Program-made: the position numbers and the translations under genes
The notes under the pieces: model-generated
The model's input: the letters and a program-made list of their open reading frames with translations, nothing else
Told to the model about the DNA's origin: nothing
The model's database searches: none
Part shown: piece after piece, positions 1 to 6,146 of the stretch
How the letters are laid out: each line of letters opens with the position of its first letter
Position numbering within the stretch: the stretch's first letter is position 1
Assembly: GCA_040007895.1 (NCBI GenBank)
Contig: JBDTUE010000253.1
Coordinates: 1-6,146, forward strand
Reading direction: 5' to 3'
DNA from: JADJLQ01 sp040007895
GTDB taxonomy: Bacteria > Bacteroidota > Bacteroidia > Chitinophagales > Saprospiraceae
DNA length: 6,146 nucleotides

Positions 1-2
1 GG

Positions 3-854
3 TCTCAGGTAATAGCTTTTCATGAATGTTCTGTTACAGGATATTCTTTTGCCAGGAAACTGAGCAAGGATCAACTGCTGGATATCGCAGAACCAATACC
101 GTCAGGTCAGAGTACAACTGCTCTGATTGAAATAGCCAGGCGTCATAATATGGTCGTACTTGCAGGACTATTTGAAAAAGATCTCCAAGATGATCTTTAC
201 AAAGCTTATATCTGTGTAGGTCCGGATGGTCTGATTGCTAAGTTCAGAAAACTACACCCCTTTATCAATCCTCACCTCAAACCGGGAAATGAATATTGTG
301 TATTTGATCTGTTTGGATGGAAGTGTGGTATCCTGATTTGTTACGATAATAATATCATTGAAAATGTGAGAGCTACCCGGCTTTTAGGTGCAGATATAAT
401 CTTCATGCCTCATGTGACCATGTGTACTCCATCTTCCCGACCAGGAGCTGGATTTGTAGATCCTCAACTTTGGATAGATAGAGAAAAAAATCCTGAACTT
501 TTAAGATCAGAATTTGATGGACTTAAAGGTAGATCCTGGTTGATGAAATGGTTGCCTGCAAGAGCGTATGACAATGCAGTTTATGCCGTATTTTCAAATC
601 CTATAGGTATGGATGATGATCAACTGAAAAACGGTTGCTCCATGATTATTGATCCATTCGGGGAAATTATTGCTGAGTGCCGGACATTTGAAGACTCTTT
701 TGTCACTGCTACCATAACTCCTGAAAAATTAAGCCAGGCAGGAGGATCCCGTTATTTAAATGCCAGGAGACCTGAATTATATAAAGACATCCTTGTGAAA
801 GATCATCACTCTATTCAAAAAGTAATCTGGATGCCTGATCAATCTCACGAATAA
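3..854 (+). CDS. Carbon-nitrogen hydrolase (nitrilase superfamily), 5'-truncated by the window edge
   Basis: The reading frame is open from position 3, so 283 codons are visible and the true start lies upstream; the internal ATG at 150 is not the start because conserved sequence precedes it. Enzymes of this superfamily cleave non-peptide C-N bonds of amides, carbamoyl compounds or nitriles with a Glu-Lys-Cys triad, usually in the cytoplasm. All three residues are visible (visible numbering): Glu8 in FHECSVTGY, Lys83 in FRKLHPF and Cys113 in GILICYD. A further conserved Glu58 lies in GLFEKD. The late motif RAYDNAVYAVFSNP and the C-terminal RRPELY also fit. Probably only about 10-30 N-terminal residues are missing. 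Between the strand ending near residue 139 and the RAYDN motif (residue 187) lies a longer than usual segment with RPGAGF and FDGLKGR. No signal peptide can be judged. Superfamily membership is sure; the substrate cannot be told (amidase, N-carbamoyl amino acid hydrolase or nitrilase-like). Family knowledge is used for the reaction; the rest is read from the sequence. Confidence 0.93.
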   Translation, partial: SQVIAFHECSVTGYSFARKLSKDQLLDIAEPIPSGQSTTALIEIARRHNMVVLAGLFEKDLQDDLYKAYICVGPDGLIAKFRKLHPFINPHLKPGNEYCVFDLFGWKCGILICYDNNIIENVRATRLLGADIIFMPHVTMCTPSSRPGAGFVDPQLWIDREKNPELLRSEFDGLKGRSWLMKWLPARAYDNAVYAVFSNPIGMDDDQLKNGCSMIIDPFGEIIAECRTFEDSFVTATITPEKLSQAGGSRYLNARRPELYKDILVKDHHSIQKVIWMPDQSHE

Positions 855-860
855 TTTTTA

Positions 861-1583
861 CTATAATTGTTTTACTCTGCCGGAGCCGGAGATTTTTGAA
901 GTTACCCGGGGATTGCCATAATAATAAACATCTCCACTACCGGAAATCAAAGCCTCTAATGATTTCAAAACATTTACTGTGATCCTTCCTGAACCGCTGA
1001 CATGAGATGTATTATAATCCATTGGAAGCCTTCCAAAATCGATATTGCCTGATCCGCTAACGAATAATTCAGTTTCATCCACTGCTCCCCCGCTTCTGAT
1101 TTTGATATTGCCTGATCCACTGACATGCGCAACGATTTCGTCAGTAATCTCAGCATGTTCGATATCTATATTTCCAGCTCCACTCTGTTGCAGGTCTAAT
1201 TCATGATGTTTGACGGCACCTTCCACATCAATATCGGATGCACCGCTGGAATGGATAAATTTAAGATCGGGTCCGGTGATTTGAATAGTGATGTCTTCAC
1301 AATTGCGGACACGGATAGGTTTATCCCATTTGATCACCAATGCATCTCCATCCACTTTGGTAACTATTTCATCGAGGATATTACGTTGGGCCCGAAGCTC
1401 GATACTGTATTGTGGTGCTACCTTAAAATTAATCTGACCACATACAGAAATTTGAAGTCCCTCATAATCTGTTTTATTTCTGAACTCAGAAACGATCGGA
1501 CCAGTTCCTTCGATTTTTTCACAAGAAGAAAACAAGGCACCTCCAATAGAAGCTATAATAAGAAAGTAAAATAAATTTTTCAT
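861..1583 (-). CDS. Head-GIN domain (DUF2807) putative lipoprotein
   Basis: The 240-residue product begins with a lipoprotein signal peptide: Lys3, a hydrophobic stretch at residues 4-18, and a lipobox-like LFSSC with Cys21 as the predicted lipidated residue. It is therefore expected in the cell envelope, anchored in the inner or outer membrane. The mature part resembles the head-GIN domain (DUF2807) that is common in Bacteroidota: a lead-in with CGQINFKV (48-55), ELRAQRNILDEI (62-73) and VDGDALVIKW (77-86), then seven SGSG/SGAG turns at residues 113, 134, 155, 176, 196, 214 and 232. This pattern suits a right-handed beta-helix, each repeat being one coil. No catalytic residues are recognisable, and the family has no settled biochemical role; the database label 'putative auto-transporter adhesin' is weakly founded. 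ATG 1581-1583 is chosen because it gives the complete signal peptide. No Shine-Dalgarno sequence precedes it. It is transcribed divergently from mfd and convergently to the nitrilase gene. The protein ends right after the last repeat, so it appears complete. Confidence 0.9.
   Translation of the reverse strand: MKNLFYFLIIASIGGALFSSCEKIEGTGPIVSEFRNKTDYEGLQISVCGQINFKVAPQYSIELRAQRNILDEIVTKVDGDALVIKWDKPIRVRNCEDITIQITGPDLKFIHSSGASDIDVEGAVKHHELDLQQSGAGNIDIEHAEITDEIVAHVSGSGNIKIRSGGAVDETELFVSGSGNIDFGRLPMDYNTSHVSGSGRITVNVLKSLEALISGSGDVYYYGNPRVTSKISGSGRVKQL
873..1247 (-). repeat. Seven degenerate SGSG coil repeats in the head-GIN protein
   Basis: Within the lipoprotein gene, units with the core S-G-[SA]-[GS]-[NDR]-[IV] begin at residues 113, 134, 155, 176, 196, 214 and 232, so the period runs 21, 21, 21, 20, 18, 18 residues. 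The first unit (SGASDI) is the most divergent, the third and fourth (VSGSGNI) are identical in their core. Similarity also shows at DNA level: the 15-mer gatattgcctgatcc occurs on the + strand at 1041-1055 and again at 1104-1118, exactly 63 bases (21 codons) apart. I infer successive coils of a beta-helix that grew by internal duplication. Confidence 0.8.
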
Positions 1584-1741
1584 AAATAAACGATTAGCTA
1601 TAAGTGACTTTAATAAATTTAAAGATCAAAATTGCGAGGATAGGTTGCATATTATTACTAAAAATGGATTAAAGGTTGATTAAAGCCGATGAACGCATTT
1701 TTTTTAATTATTTCTTAATTCAGATTCCGCATCCTATTTTC
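1584..1741. other. A+T-rich divergent intergenic region
   Basis: This stretch separates the start of the lipoprotein gene (- strand) from the -7 element of mfd (+ strand). It contains an 8-base T run at 1698-1705 and generally A+T-rich DNA to about 1720, roughly 35-57 bases before the likely mfd transcription start, where an UP-like contact for RNA polymerase could lie. The mfd frame stays open upstream to a TTG at 1676, but the extra residues show no resemblance to Mfd and would cover the promoter, so I treat them as non-coding. No small gene or strong inverted repeat was seen. Confidence 0.6.
1627..1634 (-). promoter_or_regulatory. Possible -7 element for the head-GIN lipoprotein gene
   Basis: Read on the - strand this is CAATTTTG, which matches the Bacteroidota -7 consensus TAnnTTTG at all fixed positions but the first. 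It would place transcription start near 1623, giving a leader of about 40 bases before the ATG at 1583. No clear TTTG-type -33 element lies at the expected distance, and the DNA is A+T-rich, so a chance match is quite possible. Confidence 0.3.
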
Positions 1742-1749
1742 TATCTTTG
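1742..1749 (+). promoter_or_regulatory. Bacteroidota -7 promoter element of mfd
   Basis: TATCTTTG is an exact match to the TAnnTTTG consensus used by the primary sigma factor of Bacteroidota, and it is followed by CA, as is often seen at such promoters. With the element centred at about -7, transcription should start near 1753, give or take two bases, i.e. at the GTG start of mfd (1754). No good TTTG -33 element lies 17-23 bases upstream; the A+T-rich DNA at about 1698-1720 may compensate. Confidence 0.7.
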
Positions 1750-1753
1750 CACG

Positions 1754-4700
1754 GTGGAAAAGCTGAGTCGTCTGCTCGGTTTATATCGGGAGGACGCACG
1801 TGTAAAGGAGATTGTCTCAATACTTTCAAATCCACCATCCCATCTTACCCTGGTAGGAATGAGTGGTGCAATGGAATCCTTTTGCCTGGCCGCAACGATC
1901 CTTCAATCGCAAGGAGTCCATGTATTCATCGCCAAGACTAAAGAAGAAGCAGCATATCTATACAATGATCTGCAAAATATATTATCCAGTCAGCTTGAAG
2001 TAAGCTTTTTACCGGATTCATTCAAACAACCAGGAAAGTTTGAAGAGATCAGGCAAAATCAAGTTATTGAACGAACGGAATGTATTAATCAGCTTGCTAA
2101 TCTCAATAACTCATCTTATTCGATCGTCACCTATCCCGAAGCATTATTTGAAAAAGTAGTGAATCCAAAAGCACTTAATAAAAGCAGGATCCTGATCGAA
2201 AAAGGCAATGAATTGGATCTGAATTTTGTAATGGATCTGCTAACAGAATATGGATTCCAACGAACGGATTTTGTAACACAACCCGGAGAGTTTTCAATAC
2301 GAGGAGGTATAATAGACATTTTCTCATATGCTAATGATTACCCATATCGGGTAGAACTTTTTGATACAGAAGTTGAAAGCATTCGCATATTCGATCCTGA
2401 AACTCAATTGTCAGTGCGGCATCTTTCCAAAGTAAGTATACTCCCAAATATTCACACAGAGTTTGGCCAGGAAGAGAAAGTTTCTATCCTTGATATTTTA
2501 CCTGAACAGGCTACTATTTGGTTAGCAGACCCTAATTATCTAGTTGATAGGTTACAGGATTGTTTTGAAAAGAGTCAGCTTGTAAAAGTATTTGATAAGG
2601 AAGATGATCAGCAGTCCTCCTTTGCAAAAATCTTCAGGGAAAAAGCATTTTTATTCCCACGGGATATCACGGCATCCTTATTAAATTATAACCTGGTGTT
2701 TTACCAGGAAAAGCCAATGCAGGAATTATCAGATCTGCATGTCGTTGCATTAAATACTATTCAGCAACCTAGTTTTAATAGAAATTTTGAGCTACTCATC
2801 CAGGATCTTAAATCCCGTCAAGCTCAGGGTTTTGATTGTTATGTATTTTCTGATAATCCGAAACAATTATCGAGACTGGAAGCCATATTTAGTGATATGA
2901 AAGCCGGCATCGCTTTTCACTCTATTCCAATTGCTATTCATAAAGGATTTATAGATCCCGCCAGTAAAATTTTATGTTATACTGATCATCAGATCTTCGA
3001 ACGATTTCACCGATACCGGCTTAAAGAGGGATTTCAGAAAGATACCGCGCTGACTATGCGCATCCTCAAAGAATTATCGGCAGGCGATTATGTAACGCAT
3101 ATAGATCATGGCATTGGCCGGTTTTCAGGACTTGAAAAAATTGAAATTAACGGAAGAACACAGGAAGTAGTCCGGCTTGTCTTTAAGAATAATGATTTAC
3201 TCTATGTCAGTATCCATTCGCTGCATAAAATAAGTAAGCATGTTGGAAAAGAAGGTACAGAGCCCGTATTAAATAAGATAGGCAGTGATACCTGGGCCAA
3301 TCTTAAACGCAAGGCGAAACGCCAGGTAAAAGATATCGCTCAGGAACTCATAAAACTATATGCAGCCAGACGGGCTAGTAAGGGCCATGCATTTGCACCG
3401 GACAATTATCTCCAACATGAACTGGAAGCTTCATTCATTTATGAGGATACACCTGATCAGTTGAAGTCCACTATGGAAGTAAAATTTGATATGGAAAAGG
3501 AATATCCAATGGACAGGATGGTGTGTGGTGATGTAGGGTTTGGAAAAACTGAAGTAGCGATTCGTGCGGCCTTCAAAGCAATCCTCGATGGAAAACAGGT
3601 AGCGGTGATGGTGCCCACGACGATTTTAGCAGTGCAACATTATAAAACATTCAGCGAACGTCTAAAGGAATTTGATGTCAAAATCGATTATATAAACCGG
3701 TTTAGATCTACGAAAGAAAAAAACGAAATAATTGCGAAGACCAAAGAAGGCAAAGTAGAAATCCTCATTGGTACACATGCCTTAGTCAGTGATGATGTTC
3801 AGTTTAAAGATCTTGGTCTTTTAATTATAGATGAAGAACAAAAGTTTGGAGTGGCAGTGAAAGAAAAATTGCGCAAAAGAAAAGTAAATGTGGACACGCT
3901 GACCCTTACAGCTACCCCGATCCCCAGGACACTTCAGTTTTCACTATTATCTGCGCGGGATATGTCCGTTATGCGTACTCCCCCTGCCAATCGTCAACCG
4001 GTGCATACAGAAAGGATTACTTTTAATGAAGGCACTATCCGGGATGCTATACACTATGAAGTTCACCGGGGAGGTCAGGTATTTTTCGTACATAATCGAA
4101 TCGCCTCCTTAACTGAACTCACCATGATGTTGAAAGAACAATGTCCTACCGTCGAATTTGTTATTGCTCATGGTCAGATGGAGCCTAAAAATCTCGAGCA
4201 GGCCTTGCTTGATTTTGTGGACCGCAAAGTGGATGTATTAGTGAGCACCAATATTATTGAGATGGGACTGGATATACCCAATGCCAATACTATGTTTATA
4301 CATAATGCACATCAATTTGGCCTGAGTGATATCCATCAACTCAGGGGCCGTGTAGGCCGCTCCAATAAAAAAGCATTTTGTTATTTGATTGCTCCGCCGG
4401 TATCGACCCTGACTTCAGAAGCAAGACAACGATTAAAAACGATTGAAGAACTCTCCGACCTGGGTAGTGGTTTTTATGTCTCTATGCGGGATCTCGATAT
4501 CCGCGGCGCAGGTAATATGTTAGGTGCAGAGCAAAGTGGTTTTATTTCTGATATTGGGTTCGACACGTATCAAAAAATATTGGATGAAGCTATCCAGGAG
4601 TTAAAAGAAGATGATTTTAAAGAAGTATTTAAAGATGAACTTGCTAAGAAAAAAGACTATGTGCGGGATTGTACGATTGATACCGATGTTGAATTACTGA

Positions 4701-5152
4701 TACCCGATACATATATTCAAAATATCCAGGAAAGATTAAGCACCTATACTGAACTCGATGCATTGCAAGATGAAAATGCCATCATTCAATTCATGACTAA
4801 ACTCAAAGACAGGTTTGGTTCCTTACCTAAACAAGTGATGGAACTGTTTGAAGGATTACGCATACGATGGATCGGCAAAAGACTCGGCATGGAACGACTC
4901 ATGTATAAAAACAATAAGCTCAGATGTTATTTCCTTGGGAATGCAAAGTCCAGTTTCTATGAAACTCCTTTTTTTCAGACTATGCTTCAATTATTGACTA
5001 CCCATGAATTTAAAAAAGACTGGCATCTCAAACAAAGTAATGAAAGCCTGATCTTAGGGACAGATCATGTAAAAAATCTGAAGGAAGTCAAAAAGATTTT
5101 GGAAAAATTATTGACTACCGTAGAAGAAAAAGTGAAGACGGGAACGAAATAA
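1754..5152 (+). CDS. mfd: Transcription-repair coupling factor Mfd
   Basis: Mfd is a cytoplasmic ATP-driven DNA translocase that binds RNA polymerase stalled at a lesion, pushes it off and recruits UvrA for nucleotide excision repair. From the GTG at 1754 it has 1132 residues, close to the 1148 of E. coli Mfd. Domains in order (GTG numbering): a UvrB-like module at about 1-330, without a Walker A motif and with the marker PGEFSIRGGIIDIF (177-190); an RNA-polymerase-interacting, CarD-like domain at about 441-500 (GDYVTHIDHGIGRFSGLE); a RecG-like superfamily 2 motor with Walker A GDVGFGKTE (Lys598), DEEQ box (693-696), TATPIPRTL (719-727) and QLRGRVGR (862-869); and the C-terminal TRCF domain at about 980-1080. 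No frameshift is seen. The frame extends upstream to a TTG at 1676, but MEKLSRLLGLY is the usual kind of Mfd N-terminus and the promoter ends five bases before the GTG, so 1754 is preferred. It appears to be a single-gene unit, ended by the hairpin at 5162-5196. Confidence 0.97.
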   Translation: MEKLSRLLGLYREDARVKEIVSILSNPPSHLTLVGMSGAMESFCLAATILQSQGVHVFIAKTKEEAAYLYNDLQNILSSQLEVSFLPDSFKQPGKFEEIRQNQVIERTECINQLANLNNSSYSIVTYPEALFEKVVNPKALNKSRILIEKGNELDLNFVMDLLTEYGFQRTDFVTQPGEFSIRGGIIDIFSYANDYPYRVELFDTEVESIRIFDPETQLSVRHLSKVSILPNIHTEFGQEEKVSILDILPEQATIWLADPNYLVDRLQDCFEKSQLVKVFDKEDDQQSSFAKIFREKAFLFPRDITASLLNYNLVFYQEKPMQELSDLHVVALNTIQQPSFNRNFELLIQDLKSRQAQGFDCYVFSDNPKQLSRLEAIFSDMKAGIAFHSIPIAIHKGFIDPASKILCYTDHQIFERFHRYRLKEGFQKDTALTMRILKELSAGDYVTHIDHGIGRFSGLEKIEINGRTQEVVRLVFKNNDLLYVSIHSLHKISKHVGKEGTEPVLNKIGSDTWANLKRKAKRQVKDIAQELIKLYAARRASKGHAFAPDNYLQHELEASFIYEDTPDQLKSTMEVKFDMEKEYPMDRMVCGDVGFGKTEVAIRAAFKAILDGKQVAVMVPTTILAVQHYKTFSERLKEFDVKIDYINRFRSTKEKNEIIAKTKEGKVEILIGTHALVSDDVQFKDLGLLIIDEEQKFGVAVKEKLRKRKVNVDTLTLTATPIPRTLQFSLLSARDMSVMRTPPANRQPVHTERITFNEGTIRDAIHYEVHRGGQVFFVHNRIASLTELTMMLKEQCPTVEFVIAHGQMEPKNLEQALLDFVDRKVDVLVSTNIIEMGLDIPNANTMFIHNAHQFGLSDIHQLRGRVGRSNKKAFCYLIAPPVSTLTSEARQRLKTIEELSDLGSGFYVSMRDLDIRGAGNMLGAEQSGFISDIGFDTYQKILDEAIQELKEDDFKEVFKDELAKKKDYVRDCTIDTDVELLIPDTYIQNIQERLSTYTELDALQDENAIIQFMTKLKDRFGSLPKQVMELFEGLRIRWIGKRLGMERLMYKNNKLRCYFLGNAKSSFYETPFFQTMLQLLTTHEFKKDWHLKQSNESLILGTDHVKNLKEVKKILEKLLTTVEEKVKTGTK

Positions 5153-5153
5153 T

Positions 5154-5212
5154 GCGATTTTAAGACAGGGGGTGTCTCAAAGACACCCTCTGTCTTTCGC
5201 GGAGTAAATCGC
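5154..5212 (+). terminator. Hairpin terminator after mfd, with an enclosing outer stem
   Basis: The core is an inverted repeat of 16 pairs: 5162-5177 with 5181-5196, one G-T wobble (5169/5189) and a CAA loop. It starts 10 bases after the mfd stop codon. Outside it, GCGATTT at 5154-5160 is the exact complement of AAATCGC at 5206-5212, so a second 7-bp stem can close around the hairpin, with one unpaired base on the left and nine on the right. Only TTT follows the core stem and no long T-run is present, so it is not a textbook intrinsic terminator. I infer transcript termination or 3'-end protection for mfd mRNA, since the next gene has its own likely promoter. Confidence 0.75.
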
Positions 5213-5223
5213 TAAAAAATTCC

Positions 5224-5231
5224 TAATTTTA
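5224..5231 (+). promoter_or_regulatory. Possible -7 element of the myo-inositol oxygenase gene
   Basis: TAATTTTA, followed by CA, matches TAnnTTTG at all fixed positions except the last (A for G). Transcription would start near 5235 and leave a leader of about 18 bases before the ATG at 5253, without a Shine-Dalgarno sequence. A TATAAAAT at 5237-5244 is a second A+T-rich candidate but lies very close to the start codon. No convincing -33 element was found. The position just beyond the post-mfd hairpin favours a real promoter here. Confidence 0.4.
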
Positions 5232-5252
5232 CATCCTATAAAATCACTAATT

Positions 5253-6131
5253 ATGGAAAACAAATCTTTCAGTCCTTCTGAAATATCTCCCCTCAAATCT
5301 CTGGACGAATGGGAAGATGATGTATTGACAAGATATCCCGAACCTAATACAACGGCCAAGGCTAAGGATGAATTTCGTAATTATGATGATCCTAAACGGG
5401 AAACGGTAAAAGAATTTTATCGTCTCAATCACACTTATCAGACGTATGACTTTGTAAAGGGTAAACGCGAAGATTACCTCGCGTTCAATAAGCGAGAAAT
5501 GCCTATTTGGGATGCGTTTGATTTTCTCAATTCACTGGTGGATGATTCCGATCCGGATATCGAATTGGATCAATGGCAACATTTATTGCAAACTTCAGAA
5601 GCAATCAGAGCAGATGGCCACCCTGATTGGTTCGTGTTGACTGGGCTATTGCATGATATGGGCAAAGTACTCTGTTTGTTTGGCGAGCCTCAATGGGCCG
5701 TAGTCGGAGATACTTTCCCGGTAGGCTGTAAACATTCTGATAAAATCGTTTACCCTGAATTTTTTGCTTTAAATCCTGATTCAACGAACTCTACATACAA
5801 TACGATCCATGGAATTTATGAACCTCACTGCGGACTAAAAAATGTCACGATGTCCTGGGGTCATGATGAATATTTATATCAAATGGTCAAAGATCATATG
5901 CCAGAGTCAGCATTGTATATGATTCGGTATCATTCGTTTTATGCACAGCATCGTGAACATGCTTATAATCACCTGATGTCCGAGCATGATCACGAAATGT
6001 TTAAATGGGTAAAACTCTTCAATCCTTATGATTTGTATTCCAAAGCTCCGGTCCCTCCGGATACAAAGGCTTTGAGACCATATTATGAAGCATTGCTGAA
6101 AAAATACTTGCCTGAGACTTTAAAGTTTTAA
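5253..6131 (+). CDS. Myo-inositol oxygenase (inositol oxygenase)
   Basis: This enzyme opens the ring of myo-inositol with O2 to give D-glucuronate, using a mixed-valent diiron centre in an HD-domain-like fold; it acts in the cytoplasm (family knowledge, EC 1.13.99.1). The 292 residues resemble animal MIOX (285 residues in human) along nearly the whole length. The six iron ligands can be assigned by motif: His110 (HLLQTSEAIR), His134 and Asp135 (GLLHDMGK), His204 (SWGHDEY), His226 (RYHSFY) and Asp260 (NPYDLYSK). Lys138 matches the substrate-contacting lysine of the HDxGK motif. The blocks FGEPQWAVVGDTFPVGC (143-159), PHCGL (191-195) and LRPYY (274-278) are also preserved. The N-terminal part has FRNYDD (41-46), HTYQTYDFV (60-68) and LVDDSDPD (95-102), as in the family. 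ATG 5253 is chosen since the next Met is residue 83 and conserved sequence lies before it. No signal peptide is seen. Neither inositol transporter nor glucuronate genes are in view, so the pathway downstream is unknown. It appears intact and active. Confidence 0.96.
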   Translation: MENKSFSPSEISPLKSLDEWEDDVLTRYPEPNTTAKAKDEFRNYDDPKRETVKEFYRLNHTYQTYDFVKGKREDYLAFNKREMPIWDAFDFLNSLVDDSDPDIELDQWQHLLQTSEAIRADGHPDWFVLTGLLHDMGKVLCLFGEPQWAVVGDTFPVGCKHSDKIVYPEFFALNPDSTNSTYNTIHGIYEPHCGLKNVTMSWGHDEYLYQMVKDHMPESALYMIRYHSFYAQHREHAYNHLMSEHDHEMFKWVKLFNPYDLYSKAPVPPDTKALRPYYEALLKKYLPETLKF

Positions 6132-6146
6132 ATGTTCTAAGATTAT

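Noticed and set aside
150..854. A shorter nitrilase starting at the ATG at 150.
   Set aside because: The catalytic Glu motif FHECSVTGY is encoded upstream in the same frame, so this ATG is internal and the gene runs off the window edge.
1203..1574. A 123-codon open frame on the + strand, antisense to the head-GIN lipoprotein gene.
   Set aside because: It lies fully inside the lipoprotein gene, whose product has a clear signal peptide and family repeats; the antisense product has no recognisable features and no start signals.
1676..1753. Extension of Mfd by 26 residues from a TTG start.
   Set aside because: The added residues do not resemble Mfd, and they lie across the promoter. The GTG at 1754 gives the expected N-terminus.
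5177..5432. Two short open frames of about 60 codons on the - strand over the mfd hairpin and the start of the inositol oxygenase gene.
   Set aside because: They overlap the hairpin and a well-supported gene, overlap each other in different frames, and show no family features.
3..6131. The idea that the four genes form one functional system.
   Set aside because: Orientations alternate, promoters and a terminator-like hairpin separate the units, and known roles of the families (nitrilase, envelope lipoprotein, DNA repair, inositol oxidation) do not join in one pathway.

Overview
The window reads as an ordinary chromosomal segment of a Bacteroidota bacterium. Four pieces of evidence support this: an exact TAnnTTTG-type -7 promoter element in front of mfd, no Shine-Dalgarno sequences before the starts that can be seen, a head-GIN (DUF2807) lipoprotein typical of that phylum, and A+T-rich intergenic DNA. 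Family-level placement is not possible by eye. There is no mobile element, CRISPR array, tRNA or rRNA.

Layout: (1) Positions 3-854, + strand, hold the 3' part of a carbon-nitrogen hydrolase (nitrilase superfamily); its N-terminus lies outside the window, but the Glu-Lys-Cys catalytic triad is all visible. (2) Positions 861-1583, - strand, encode a lipoprotein with a head-GIN domain built of seven SGSG-type repeats; it converges on the nitrilase gene with a 6-base gap. (3) A short A+T-rich divergent intergenic region follows, carrying the promoter of mfd. (4) Positions 1754-5152, + strand, encode full-length Mfd, the transcription-repair coupling factor, probably from a GTG start that lies almost on the transcription start site. 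(5) A strong 16-bp hairpin follows mfd, enclosed by a second short stem. (6) Positions 5253-6131, + strand, encode a complete myo-inositol oxygenase with all iron ligands present.

The genes do not look like one pathway. Orientation and spacing suggest four separate transcription units: a nitrilase of unknown substrate, a cell-envelope lipoprotein, a housekeeping DNA-repair translocase and a catabolic oxygenase. I did not find an undescribed multi-gene system. The most useful second looks are the probable leaderless GTG start of mfd, the nested post-mfd hairpin, the unusual insertion in the nitrilase, and a eukaryote-like myo-inositol oxygenase standing without inositol-pathway neighbours.
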